A stretch of DNA of 24,782 nucleotides, taken from contig WFYM01000150.1 in NCBI GenBank assembly GCA_015490115.1, forward strand, positions 1 to 24,782, in the 5' to 3' direction. The position numbers and the translations under genes are program-made. The stretch is from Aquificaceae bacterium. GTDB lineage: Bacteria > Aquificota > Aquificia > Aquificales > Aquificaceae. The notes under the pieces were generated by a model. The model did no database searches and was not told the DNA's origin. It worked only from the letters and a program-made list of their open reading frames with translations. Position 1 is the stretch's first letter. Each line of letters starts with the position of its first letter. Of this stretch, positions 14,007-21,577 are shown in pieces.

Positions 14007-15558
14007 GCTTGTAGACTATAGCGTCCGTGAGTGCTATCCAGGAAGCTTCTATCACGTTCTCGGAAACTCCCACGGTCCCCCACTTCCTCTTTCCGTCCGT
14101 TGACTCTATCAGGACCCTCACCTTGGCTGATGTCCCCGCGGACTCGTTTATTATTCTCACTTTGTAGTCTATGAGCTTCATCTCCTTCAGGTTCGGGTAG
14201 AACTCCTCGAGGGCTTTCCTGAGTGCGTTGTCGAGGGCGTTCACGGGACCGTTCCCGAGTGCAGCTGTGTGTTCCCCGACACCCTCCACCGAGAGCCTGA
14301 CGGTGGCTTCCGAAGTTGGCTTTTCGTCCATACCCCTCTTGGCTATGAGGACCCTGTAAGCTTCGAGGTCGAAGTAATCCTTGACGAGACCGAAGTGCCT
14401 CTTGCAGAGAAGCTCAAGGGAAGCCTCCGCAGCCTCAAATTGGTAGCCCTCCTTCTCCAGCTCCTTTATCTTCTCGACGAGTTTGAGAAGCTCCGGAGAC
14501 CTCTCCTCCACCTCTATACCGAACTCCCTTAGCTTGTATATTAGGTTGCTTTTCCCCGCGAGATCGGAGACGGTTATCTTCCTCCTGTTCCCGACAACTT
14601 CCGGGTCTATGTGTTCGTAAGTTTCGCTCCTCTTCATTACTGCGGAGGCGCGGACCCCTCCCTTGTGGGCGAAGGCGCTCTCTCCAACGTAGGGCATGTT
14701 CCTCGGGAGGGGCATGTTCGAAAGTTCAGCGACAAAGCGGGCGAGTTCGGTGAGCTTCTTCAGGTTCTCCTTAGGGACTACCTCGAAGCCGAGCTTCAGC
14801 TGTAGGTTGGGTATAACGGAGCAGAGGTTAGCGTTTCCGGTCCTCTCACCTATCCCGTTTACGGTCCCGTGGACCTGCCTCGCACCTGCGAGGACAGCCA
14901 TTATGGAGTTTGCAACAGCTGTTTCTGAGTCGTTGTGGGCGTGTATGCCTATCTTTACCTCGGGAAACCTCTCCTTAACAGCTTTGGTAGCTTCGTAAAC
15001 CTCGTGGGGAAGCCTCCCGCCGTTGGTATCGCACAGAACTACCCAGTCAGCACCCCCCTTTACCGCAGCCTCTACAACCGAGAGGGCGTATTCTGGGTTT
15101 GAGGCGTAACCGTCGAAGAAGTGTTCCGCATCGAATATGACCTCCTCGGTGTGCTTCTTCAGGAACTCGACCGTCTCGTAGACCATGTCCAGGTTCTCTT
15201 CGAGTGAGGTCCTCAGAGCCTCCTTCACGTGAAGGTCCCAGCTCTTCCCGAAGACGGTGATCACGGGAGTTTCAGCCCTTATCAGCTCCTCGATCTGCCT
15301 GTCCTCGCTCACTTTAACACCGGGCTTCCTCGTAGATCCGAAGGCTACGGGCTTTGCGTGTCTGAACTTTATCTTCTTGAGCCTCTGGAAGAAGAGCTTG
15401 TCCTTCGGGTTTGCGAAGGGCCACCCTCCCTCTATGTAGTCTATACCGAACTCGTCCAGCTTCTCTGCTATCCTCAGCTTGTCCTCTATGGAGAAGCTCA
15501 CCCCCTCCGCCTGAGAGCCGTCCCTCAAAGTAGTGTCGTATATAAAGACCTTCTCCAT
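13969..15558 (-). CDS. cimA: (R)-citramalate synthase
   Basis: A 529-residue enzyme of the isopropylmalate-synthase superfamily that joins pyruvate and acetyl-CoA to make citramalate, opening the threonine-independent route to isoleucine. Visible: DTTLRDGSQAEGVSFS (R12, D13, G14), YIEGGWPFANPKD, VLCDTNGG, HAHND (206-210; metal ligands H206 and H208), NGIGERTGNANL, HKGGVRASAV, and a C-terminal LeuA-type regulatory domain (about 395-525) expected to bind isoleucine. The EGGWP pattern and length separate CimA of this long type from LeuA (which also lacks the SFS start). The start is ATG 15558; TATATT lies 7 nt before it and there is no Shine-Dalgarno. The 3' end overlaps plsC by 38 bp. Confidence 0.92.
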   Translation of the reverse strand: MEKVFIYDTTLRDGSQAEGVSFSIEDKLRIAEKLDEFGIDYIEGGWPFANPKDKLFFQRLKKIKFRHAKPVAFGSTRKPGVKVSEDRQIEELIRAETPVITVFGKSWDLHVKEALRTSLEENLDMVYETVEFLKKHTEEVIFDAEHFFDGYASNPEYALSVVEAAVKGGADWVVLCDTNGGRLPHEVYEATKAVKERFPEVKIGIHAHNDSETAVANSIMAVLAGARQVHGTVNGIGERTGNANLCSVIPNLQLKLGFEVVPKENLKKLTELARFVAELSNMPLPRNMPYVGESAFAHKGGVRASAVMKRSETYEHIDPEVVGNRRKITVSDLAGKSNLIYKLREFGIEVEERSPELLKLVEKIKELEKEGYQFEAAEASLELLCKRHFGLVKDYFDLEAYRVLIAKRGMDEKPTSEATVRLSVEGVGEHTAALGNGPVNALDNALRKALEEFYPNLKEMKLIDYKVRIINESAGTSAKVRVLIESTDGKRKWGTVGVSENVIEASWIALTDAIVYKLMKDEEDSLRGT

Positions 15559-15565
15559 GAGTTTA

Positions 15566-15571
15566 AATATA
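15566..15571 (-). promoter_or_regulatory. -10-like element of cimA
   Basis: On the minus strand TATATT lies 7 nt before the cimA ATG (15558), inside the 15-bp gap after the lipoprotein gene. No -35 match and no Shine-Dalgarno are seen. This would give cimA its own leaderless transcript in addition to any read-through. Confidence 0.45.
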
Positions 15572-15573
15572 GA

Positions 15574-16974
15574 TCAGCACCTTCCGATCAGAAGCTCGAG
15601 GGACCTGATCAGGAAGACCATGTCGTCAGGGTTGTGGTAGTCGGGGTCGAAGGAAAGCTTCTCCGCCAGCTCAAGAGCTTCCTCTTTTTTGCCGAGCTTC
15701 AAGAGGGTGTAGAGGAGAACGGAGCGCGATACCCACGTGTGGTCCGCCTCCAAGAGGGCTACCCTCAGAGCTTCCTTCTTCATACCAGCCTCCAAAAGGG
15801 CGAGGGAAAAGAAAGAAACGTCCATGCCGAAGTTGGGATCTCCTTTTTTCCCGTTCTTCACGTCGTAGAACCTGTAGAGGGTCTTACCTTCGAGGAGGTT
15901 GCTCAGCATGTATCGGAGGCAAGCCTTAGCTCTTTCCGCCAGCCTCCGATCTCCCGTCACCCTGTAGAGGGAGAGGAGACCCAGAACAGCCCTGCTGTTG
16001 TCCTCAACAACGATGGCGGTGTCGGGATGAGGGGGTCTTCTTTTTTTCCTCTCCTCGGGGGGAAGGTTGTAGTATTTCGGGTCGGAGACCTGAGCGTTCA
16101 GGTAGCAACCGGACCCGTGGAGTAGGTTCCTTTCCAAGTAGCTAAAGGTCTCTAAGGCGAGCTTTAGGTATTCGTCTCTCCCCGTTTTTTTGAAGGCTTC
16201 GACGAGGGCCAGTATCATTCCACCGTTCACCTTCAGGGACTTGGAGGTCTCGAAGAAAAACTCGAAAGCCCTCGACCTGTCGTAGAAGTTAAAGAAGCCC
16301 CCGTCGACCCTGTCGAAGAGGTACTCGATGTCTTTGTCGAGGGAGAAGAGAGCTTCCTCGACGAGGTAACCCCTCTCTAGGAGGTAGGCGTAGGTGAAGG
16401 GTGTGGGCCACTTGAAGACAGCACCTCCCTCGGAGGGTGCGGAGAAACCTCCGAAGACGGGGTCGAACCTGACCTTTAGGTCCTCTATGAATTTTGACTT
16501 TATCTCAGCACACCTTTTTCCGCTCACCTCACCGACGGAAAGGAGCTTTTTCTTTTCTAAAACCCCCACGCTCCCTTCCAAGACCAAGGAGAGAAGTCCC
16601 AAAAGGTCTTTCTCTTTCGCGACGCCGTGGAACCTCACGAGCATTTTCCCTTCCGGGCTTAGGAGAACAGTAAAGGGAGTTCCCCTCCCACCGAACTTGA
16701 CGAACAGCCTCCTGTCCCTGTCTATGTCGAGGAGGAGAGGAACGAACCTCTCTGAGATGAGGGACCTTACCCTCTTTCTCTCCAGCACCTCCTCGTATTC
16801 CCTGCACCAGCTACACCAAACCGCGTAGAAGTATACGAATACGGGCTTTTTTTCGCTCCCCGCCCTCTCGAGAGCCTTCTCCCAAGACCTCTCCCAAGGG
16901 ATCTTTGAAATCTCAGGGTATTCCCTCCTTGCTTCGCAGGAGAGAAGTAGCAGAAAAAAGAGGATAAAGCTCAT
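15574..16974 (-). CDS. Thioredoxin-domain lipoprotein with YyaL-like helical toroid domain
   Basis: A 466-residue protein with a short lipoprotein signal (FILFFLLLLSC; lipobox Cys13), so probably anchored in the periplasm. Residues about 25-130 are a thioredoxin fold with YAVWCSWCREYEE (C54-x2-C57) and a GRGTPFTVLL segment holding the cis-proline. The rest is helical with repeats typical of an alpha/alpha toroid (FKWPTPFTYAYLLERGYL, DGGFFNFYDRS, NGGMILALVEAF, VEDNSRAVLGLLSLYRVTG), resembling the YyaL/SPATA20 (DUF255) family but shorter. It could be a thiol-disulfide or thiol-dependent periplasmic factor; no catalytic residues for sugar chemistry are evident. ATG 16974 is divergent from recN with a 12-bp gap; cimA follows 15 nt downstream. 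Confidence 0.78.
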   Translation of the reverse strand: MSFILFFLLLLSCEARREYPEISKIPWERSWEKALERAGSEKKPVFVYFYAVWCSWCREYEEVLERKRVRSLISERFVPLLLDIDRDRRLFVKFGGRGTPFTVLLSPEGKMLVRFHGVAKEKDLLGLLSLVLEGSVGVLEKKKLLSVGEVSGKRCAEIKSKFIEDLKVRFDPVFGGFSAPSEGGAVFKWPTPFTYAYLLERGYLVEEALFSLDKDIEYLFDRVDGGFFNFYDRSRAFEFFFETSKSLKVNGGMILALVEAFKKTGRDEYLKLALETFSYLERNLLHGSGCYLNAQVSDPKYYNLPPEERKKRRPPHPDTAIVVEDNSRAVLGLLSLYRVTGDRRLAERAKACLRYMLSNLLEGKTLYRFYDVKNGKKGDPNFGMDVSFFSLALLEAGMKKEALRVALLEADHTWVSRSVLLYTLLKLGKKEEALELAEKLSFDPDYHNPDDMVFLIRSLELLIGRC

Positions 16975-16986
16975 ATATTAATTTTC
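16974..16986. promoter_or_regulatory. 12-bp divergent promoter between lipoprotein gene and recN
   Basis: The two divergent ATGs (minus 16974-16972; plus 16987-16989) are separated by only 12 bp of A+T-rich sequence. For recN, TATATT (16974-16979) is followed by 7 nt and ATG, so its -10 touches the other gene's start codon. For the minus gene the same AT stretch gives weaker candidates (AAAATT 5 nt upstream). No Shine-Dalgarno in either direction. Leaderless transcription is the simplest reading for recN. Confidence 0.5.
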
Positions 16987-18555
16987 ATGCTAAGATCCGT
17001 CCGCATAGAGAGCTTTCTCCTCATAAGGGACACGGAGATAGAGTTCGGAAAGGGTCTGAACGTCATATCCGGAGAGACGGGAACGGGCAAGTCTATGACC
17101 CTCTCCGCTTTGGAGTTCGTTATGGGAAAGCAAGGTAGCTACCCGGAGGGGACGGCTGTCGAGGTGGTTCTCGAATCGGAGGGGGAGGAGACGGTCCTGA
17201 GGAGGGAGATCAGGGGCGGAAGGAGCAGATACTTCCTGAACGGCAGGGGGACAACAGCCAAGGTGGTGAAGGAAATTCTCGAGGAGAGGGTATCCCTTCA
17301 AGGACAGAACGAGTTTGTAAAGCTCCTCAGGGAAGACTACCAGAGGGACCTCCTCGACAAGTTCGGGGAGCTTGAAGACCTGAGGGAAAAGGTCGGCGAG
17401 ATCTACAGGGAGTTCTCTTCGAAAAGGAAAAAGCTCGAGGAACTCCTCTCAAAGAGGGAGGAGGTCTTAAGGAAAAGGGACTACTTGGAATACAGGCTGA
17501 GGGAGATAGAGGAGGTGGGGCTTTCGGCGGAGGAGGTGGAGGAGCTAAAGGAAAGGGCGAAGACCCTCACCCAGATCGAAAAGAGAGCCAAATACCTGAT
17601 GGGCGCCCTCTCAGAACTCTACGAAGGTGAAGATTCCGCCTACTCTAAGATCTCCTCCGCAATAAGGAGCCTCTCGAGGCTTGAGGAGGTCTCCGAAAGC
17701 ATAAAAGGTCCCCTCGAAAAGCTCTCCCGGATAAGGGACCACCTCCTTGAGGTCGCTGAGGAAATAAGGTCCAAGATCGAGGAGGTCTCCCCTGAGGAGA
17801 TAGACAGGGTAAACGAACTCCTCTACAGGGTCCAGAGGCTCGAAAGGAAATACAAAAAACCTTACGGGGAGATACTTAAAGAGGCGGAAACTCTGAGGGA
17901 GGAGATCTCGAAGGCTGAGGAGCTTGAGAGGGCTGTCGAAGACCTGAGCTTCGAGGTCGAAAGGCTAAAAAATGAGCTGAAGGAAGCTTCCAAGGAGCTT
18001 TCCTCAAAGAGAAAGGAGTCAGCGAGGAGGCTCGAGAGGTCAGTAAAAAAAGTCTTAGAAGACCTCAACCTCGAGAGGGCTGTCCTCAAAGTCGATCTCG
18101 AAGAGGTGGAGCCGACGAAATACGGCTCGGACAGGGTCACCTTCCTCTTCTCGGCCCACGGTAGCGACCCGAAACCCTTAGGAGAGGTAGCTTCGGGGGG
18201 TGAGCTTACGAGACTCTTCCTCTCCCTCTCTTTAATACTTCCCCCCGTCGAGACCTACATTTTCGACGAGGTGGACGCGGGGATAAGCGGTGAGACTTCC
18301 TTGAAGCTCGCCAAGATGCTGAGAAAACTCTCGAAGAACATGCAGATAATAGCGATAACCCACTCGGCACCCGTCTGTGCAGCTGGAGACGTTAACTTCC
18401 TCACCGAAAAGAAGTTCATAGGCGACATACCTTACATAGAGGTAAGGAGAATATCCGGTGAGGAGAAGGTAAGGGAGGTGGCGAGGCTCATGGGAACGAC
18501 CACAGAGACGACGATAAAGGGTGCGAGGGAGCTTATAGAGATGGTAAGGACATGA
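16987..18555 (+). CDS. recN: DNA repair protein RecN
   Basis: A 522-residue SMC-like ATPase involved in double-strand break repair; near usual length (about 550). Head N-part: MLRSVRIESFLLIRDTEIEFGKGLNVI and Walker A SGETGTGKS (28-36), then LQGQNEFVKLL (Q-loop region). Long charged coiled-coil arms occupy roughly 135-355. Head C-part: signature VASGGELTRLFLSLSLIL, Walker B YIFDEVDAGISG, and the switch ITHSAPVCAAGD; RecN proteins usually have QVAAxAD here, so this is a slightly divergent form. The final GARELIEMV is typical. The stop overlaps the Nudix gene ATG (ATGA), implying coupling. Start supported by a TATATT 7 nt upstream. Confidence 0.95.
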   Translation: MLRSVRIESFLLIRDTEIEFGKGLNVISGETGTGKSMTLSALEFVMGKQGSYPEGTAVEVVLESEGEETVLRREIRGGRSRYFLNGRGTTAKVVKEILEERVSLQGQNEFVKLLREDYQRDLLDKFGELEDLREKVGEIYREFSSKRKKLEELLSKREEVLRKRDYLEYRLREIEEVGLSAEEVEELKERAKTLTQIEKRAKYLMGALSELYEGEDSAYSKISSAIRSLSRLEEVSESIKGPLEKLSRIRDHLLEVAEEIRSKIEEVSPEEIDRVNELLYRVQRLERKYKKPYGEILKEAETLREEISKAEELERAVEDLSFEVERLKNELKEASKELSSKRKESARRLERSVKKVLEDLNLERAVLKVDLEEVEPTKYGSDRVTFLFSAHGSDPKPLGEVASGGELTRLFLSLSLILPPVETYIFDEVDAGISGETSLKLAKMLRKLSKNMQIIAITHSAPVCAAGDVNFLTEKKFIGDIPYIEVRRISGEEKVREVARLMGTTTETTIKGARELIEMVRT

Positions 18556-18965
18556 GGAGGGAGTTCTCGGCTGGAGGAGTTCTATTCAGGGGAGAGGAAG
18601 TCCTCCTCATAAAGAACCCCTCCGAAGTTTGGACCTTCCCAAAAGGTATAGTTGAGGAGGGGGAAAGACCGGAAGAGACCGCGGTAAGGGAGGTCCTTGA
18701 GGAGACGGGAGTGGAAGGTGAGATCTTAAGACCCCTCGGAGAGATAACCTACTGGTATACCCTGAAGGGAGAGAGGGTCTTCAAGAGGGTCCGCTACTTC
18801 CTTATGCGTTACCTGAGGGGTGAGCCGAGACCCTCCTCTGAGGTCCTCGACTCCAAGTTCTTCCCCGTCGAGGAGGCGAAGGACCTTTTGAAATACAAAG
18901 GTGACAAAGAGATACTCTCCAAAGCGTTGAGCTTCCTTCAGGACCAGATCTTCCCGAACTCCTGA
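18552..18965 (+). CDS. Nudix hydrolase, Ap4A-hydrolase-like
   Basis: A 137-residue Nudix protein. The Nudix box is complete: G32-x5-E-x7-REVLEETGV (32-54), giving the magnesium-binding glutamates. The N-terminal REFSAGGVLF and the later EITYWYTLKGERVFKRVRYFLMRY, GEPRPSSEV and KFFP.EEAKDLLKYKGDKEI follow closely the small diadenosine tetraphosphate hydrolase described from Aquifex, as I remember it; the activity would be cleavage of Ap4A to ATP and AMP. This comparison is from memory. Start ATG overlaps the recN stop; AAGG lies about 2 nt upstream. Its last 28 bases overlap tsaD and form one arm of a perfect inverted repeat. Confidence 0.9.
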   Translation: MRREFSAGGVLFRGEEVLLIKNPSEVWTFPKGIVEEGERPEETAVREVLEETGVEGEILRPLGEITYWYTLKGERVFKRVRYFLMRYLRGEPRPSSEVLDSKFFPVEEAKDLLKYKGDKEILSKALSFLQDQIFPNS

Positions 18966-18968
18966 AGG
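18935..18968. repeat. Perfect 9-bp inverted repeat across the Nudix/tsaD convergent overlap
   Basis: CCTTCAGGA (18935-18943) pairs with TCCTGAAGG (18960-18968), with a 16-nt loop. The tsaD stop (TCA on plus, 18938-18940) and Nudix stop (TGA, 18963-18965) fall at mirror positions in the arms, so each would be base-paired with the complement of the other in either transcript. No T-tract follows on either strand, so a classical intrinsic terminator is not supported; an end-protecting or bidirectional stop structure is possible. Confidence 0.55.
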
Positions 18969-19945
18969 GGGACGTTAGGCTCCGGGTTTACATTCGGGGG
19001 TGCCGTGATCCCCCTCTTGAACCTCTCAACACCTGCGTAGGCTACCATGAGGGCGTTGTCGGTGGAGAGCTTGGGATGAGGTATGAACACCTCGAACTTC
19101 TCCTCCTCGGACCTCTCCTTGAAGGCTTCCCTCAGCCTCGAGTTTGCGGACACTCCCCCCACAACGACAACCCTCCTCACCCCCGTCTCCCTCACAGCCC
19201 TTACCGTCTTCTCCACGAGGACTTCTACCACAGCCTCTTGAAAGGAGCGGGCTACATCCTCAACCTTAAAGTTCTTCTCCCTCCTCATAAGCTCCAAAAC
19301 CGCCGTCTTTAGCCCAGAAAAGGAGAAGTTGAAGGAAGGATCGTCCATCATGGGTCTCGGGAGCTTATAAGCTTCCCTTCCCCTCTTTGAGAGCCTGTCT
19401 ATCTCGGGACCTCCGGGGTATCCGAGACCGAGGAGCCTCGCCACCTTGTCGAAGCTCTCCCCCGCTGCGTCGTCGAGCGTCCCCCCGAGGAAGGTATATT
19501 TGCCGAAGCCCTCGACGAGGAAGAGGTCCGTGTGTCCTCCCGAAACGACGAGGGCGAGGAAGGGGTATTCGACGGGTCTCTCTAAGAAGACGGAGTATAT
19601 GTGACCCTCGAGGTGGTGGACGGGAACGAGGGGTCTTCTGAGGAGGTAAGCTACCGCCTTCGCGAAGGAGACACCTACAGTAAGGGACATTATAAGACCC
19701 GGAGTCAAAGTAAAGGAGACGAAGTCCACTTTCCTGAGGTCAAAGCCCGTCTCCTTCAGGAGCCTGTCGAGGAGGGGTAGGAGGTTCCTCGTGTGTTCCC
19801 TCGCTGAAAGCTCCGGGACGACACCTCCGAAGGGAGAGTGGACCTTGGCTTGGGAGAGTATTATGTCCCCTATGGGACCCCTTTCCGAATCGTAGATCGC
19901 AAGGGCTGTCTCGTCGCAGGAGGTCTCGACAGCGAGGGTTATCAT
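18938..19945 (-). CDS. tsaD: tRNA N6-adenosine threonylcarbamoyltransferase
   Basis: A 335-residue ASKHA-fold enzyme that, with TsaB/TsaE, moves the threonylcarbamoyl group onto A37 of ANN-reading tRNAs (t6A). Visible: start MITLAVETSCDET, GGVVPELSAREH, metal ligands H111 and H115 in HHLEGH, VVSGGHTDLFL (phosphate loop), DDAAGESFDKVARLLGLGYPGGP, FNFSFSGLKTAV, VVVVGGVSANSRLR, and the final STDNALMVAYAG. All family elements are present. The ATG overlaps the ctpA stop (ATGA); GGAG lies about 10 nt upstream, so coupling is likely. It ends the minus-strand run begun by mlaD. Its 3' end overlaps the Nudix gene by 28 bp. Confidence 0.97.
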   Translation of the reverse strand: MITLAVETSCDETALAIYDSERGPIGDIILSQAKVHSPFGGVVPELSAREHTRNLLPLLDRLLKETGFDLRKVDFVSFTLTPGLIMSLTVGVSFAKAVAYLLRRPLVPVHHLEGHIYSVFLERPVEYPFLALVVSGGHTDLFLVEGFGKYTFLGGTLDDAAGESFDKVARLLGLGYPGGPEIDRLSKRGREAYKLPRPMMDDPSFNFSFSGLKTAVLELMRREKNFKVEDVARSFQEAVVEVLVEKTVRAVRETGVRRVVVVGGVSANSRLREAFKERSEEEKFEVFIPHPKLSTDNALMVAYAGVERFKRGITAPPNVNPEPNVPLQEFGKIWS

Positions 19946-21168
19946 GCAGCGTTTCTCCGCTCAATGGAGGCTTTAAGGATCTCTATCGCTTTTCTTAGCT
20001 GAACGTCGAGGTCGGGGAGGAGTATAACCTTCCTCGTGTTCCCCTCTATCCTTAGTCTCCTGACCGTCTCCGCTATCTGCTCCCAAGTCTTCTCGTCCAT
20101 CGAGACCTGAACGTCGGGGGTTATACCCTTCTTGTGTATCAGGTTGCCGTTGGGTGTGTAGTAGTATGCGACGGTGAGCTTGAGGGCTGATCCGTCCTCA
20201 AGAGGTATTATGTTCTGGACCGAAGCCTTCCCGAAGCTCTTCTCTCCCACAACCGTAGCTCTTCCGTGGTCCTTCAAGGCTCCGGTAACTATCTCGGACG
20301 CACTCGCCGAACCCTTGTTTATGAGGACAACGACGGGCATGTCCTCCGGGACGAGGGGCGGGTCCTTGGAGAAGTATTTGTCCTCCTCACCTCCCCTTCC
20401 TTTCGTGTAGACGATGAGCTTACCTTCAGGGAGGAATACGTCCGAGACCTTGACAGCTTCCGAGAGGAGTCCTCCGGGGTTGTTCCTGAGGTCTAAAATT
20501 ATCCCCCTTATACCTTGGTTCAGGAGGTCCCTCACAGCTTTCCTGAGGTCCGCTGATGTATTGTGCTGGAACTGGATTATCTTTATGTATCCGAGGTCCT
20601 CGTATTTCGTCCACTTTACGCTCTCTATCTTTATTATCGCCCTCGTTATTTCTACTTTAAAGGGCTTTTCAGCTCCCTTCCTCATTATGGTGAGGGTCAC
20701 TTTCGTCCCCGGCTTCCCCCTTATCTTCCTAACTATCTCGAGGAGGCTCTTCCCGAAGGTGTCCTCCCCGTCCACAGCTATTATCACGTCACCAGCCCTA
20801 AGACCAGCCCTGTAAGCGGGCGTCCCCTCTATGGGAGCTACAACTATCGGTCTTCCCTTCTCCATGCTTATCTCTATGCCTATGCCTCCGAACTCCCCCT
20901 CCGTCTCCTGCATGAACTCCTTGTATTTCTCGGGCGGGAAGAAGGCGGAGAAGGGATCTAAGGAGGAGAGCATACCGTTCAAAGCTCCGTAGATGAGTTC
21001 CTTCATGTCAGGCTCTTTCACGTAGTTCTCCTTTACTATCTTCAAAACGTCTGTGAAGAGCTTGAGGTATGAATACTCGTCTTCTTTGGAGACGGTCTTT
21101 GAGACCCCTACGAAGAAGCCTGCGAAGAAGAAGACACCCGCAACGACTGGAAGGAAGAACCTCCTCAT
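19942..21168 (-). CDS. ctpA: Carboxy-terminal processing protease, S41 family
   Basis: A 408-residue periplasmic serine protease anchored by an N-terminal hydrophobic segment (about 5-24, FFLPVVAGVFFFAGFFVGV). In order: N-terminal helical cap, PDZ domain (about 95-165; GGIGIEI, GTPAYRAGLRAGDVIIAVDG), protease core with YIKIIQF and LDLRNNPGGLL, nucleophile S289 in GSASASEIVTGALKDHG, general base K314 and Q318 in SFGKASVQ, and YYYTPNGNLIHKKGITPDV. Such enzymes trim C-termini of envelope proteins. Residue roles are by alignment with B. subtilis CtpB. It overlaps the small secreted gene upstream (ATGA) and tsaD downstream (ATGA). Complete and ordinary in size. Confidence 0.95.
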   Translation of the reverse strand: MRRFFLPVVAGVFFFAGFFVGVSKTVSKEDEYSYLKLFTDVLKIVKENYVKEPDMKELIYGALNGMLSSLDPFSAFFPPEKYKEFMQETEGEFGGIGIEISMEKGRPIVVAPIEGTPAYRAGLRAGDVIIAVDGEDTFGKSLLEIVRKIRGKPGTKVTLTIMRKGAEKPFKVEITRAIIKIESVKWTKYEDLGYIKIIQFQHNTSADLRKAVRDLLNQGIRGIILDLRNNPGGLLSEAVKVSDVFLPEGKLIVYTKGRGGEEDKYFSKDPPLVPEDMPVVVLINKGSASASEIVTGALKDHGRATVVGEKSFGKASVQNIIPLEDGSALKLTVAYYYTPNGNLIHKKGITPDVQVSMDEKTWEQIAETVRRLRIEGNTRKVILLPDLDVQLRKAIEILKASIERRNAA

Positions 21169-21566
21169 CTTCTCACCCCTTCGGAGATCTTTATCGTCCT
21201 AACGTCACCTATGTAAAAGGTGACGGTCCCCGAACCCGACTTTCCCGAACACCTCAAGTTTTTGTCAACCTCGAAAATATCCTCCTCCCCTCCCCTCGTG
21301 ACCACCTTCACCCTCACACCCCCTTCACCCCTCAGTATCTCGAGCCTCTCTATGGACCTTATCGGTATCCTGTATTTTAGAGTTCCTTTTTTGAGCCTTA
21401 TCTCTGGATCCCCTTCGCAGGTGAGACTCTCGAGCTTGTGTTCTATACCCTTCGAGTCCACAACCTCTACCTTCAGACCCTCCACCTCCGCGGGGGTCCT
21501 CCCCGGCTCAGCCAGTCCGAGGGAGAGCAAGGAAGCTACGACAAGGACACCCGTGTATTTCCTCAT
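21165..21566 (-). CDS. Small secreted protein of unknown function, coupled to ctpA
   Basis: A 133-residue protein with a signal peptide (YTGVLVVASLLSLGLAEP, cleavage likely after LGLA) and a beta-rich mature part: VEGLKVEVVDSKGIEHKL, KGTLKYRIPIRSIERLEIL, VRVKVVTRGGEEDIFEV, GSGTVTFYIGDVRTIKI. Only two cysteines occur, in LTCEGD and LRCSGK, which could form one disulfide. I do not recognise the family. Its stop overlaps the ctpA start (ATGA), so the two are made together; it might be a partner, adaptor or substrate of the protease, which is inference from position only. It starts 11 nt after the crp-like gene; the region has TATAAA but no strong Shine-Dalgarno. Confidence 0.78.
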   Translation of the reverse strand: MRKYTGVLVVASLLSLGLAEPGRTPAEVEGLKVEVVDSKGIEHKLESLTCEGDPEIRLKKGTLKYRIPIRSIERLEILRGEGGVRVKVVTRGGEEDIFEVDKNLRCSGKSGSGTVTFYIGDVRTIKISEGVRR

Positions 21567-21577
21567 GTCTCTTAATT

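Noticed and set aside
15229..16125. Plus-strand open frame of 298 codons opposite cimA and the lipoprotein gene
   Set aside because: Antisense shadow with no motifs; it spans two complete genes and their junction.
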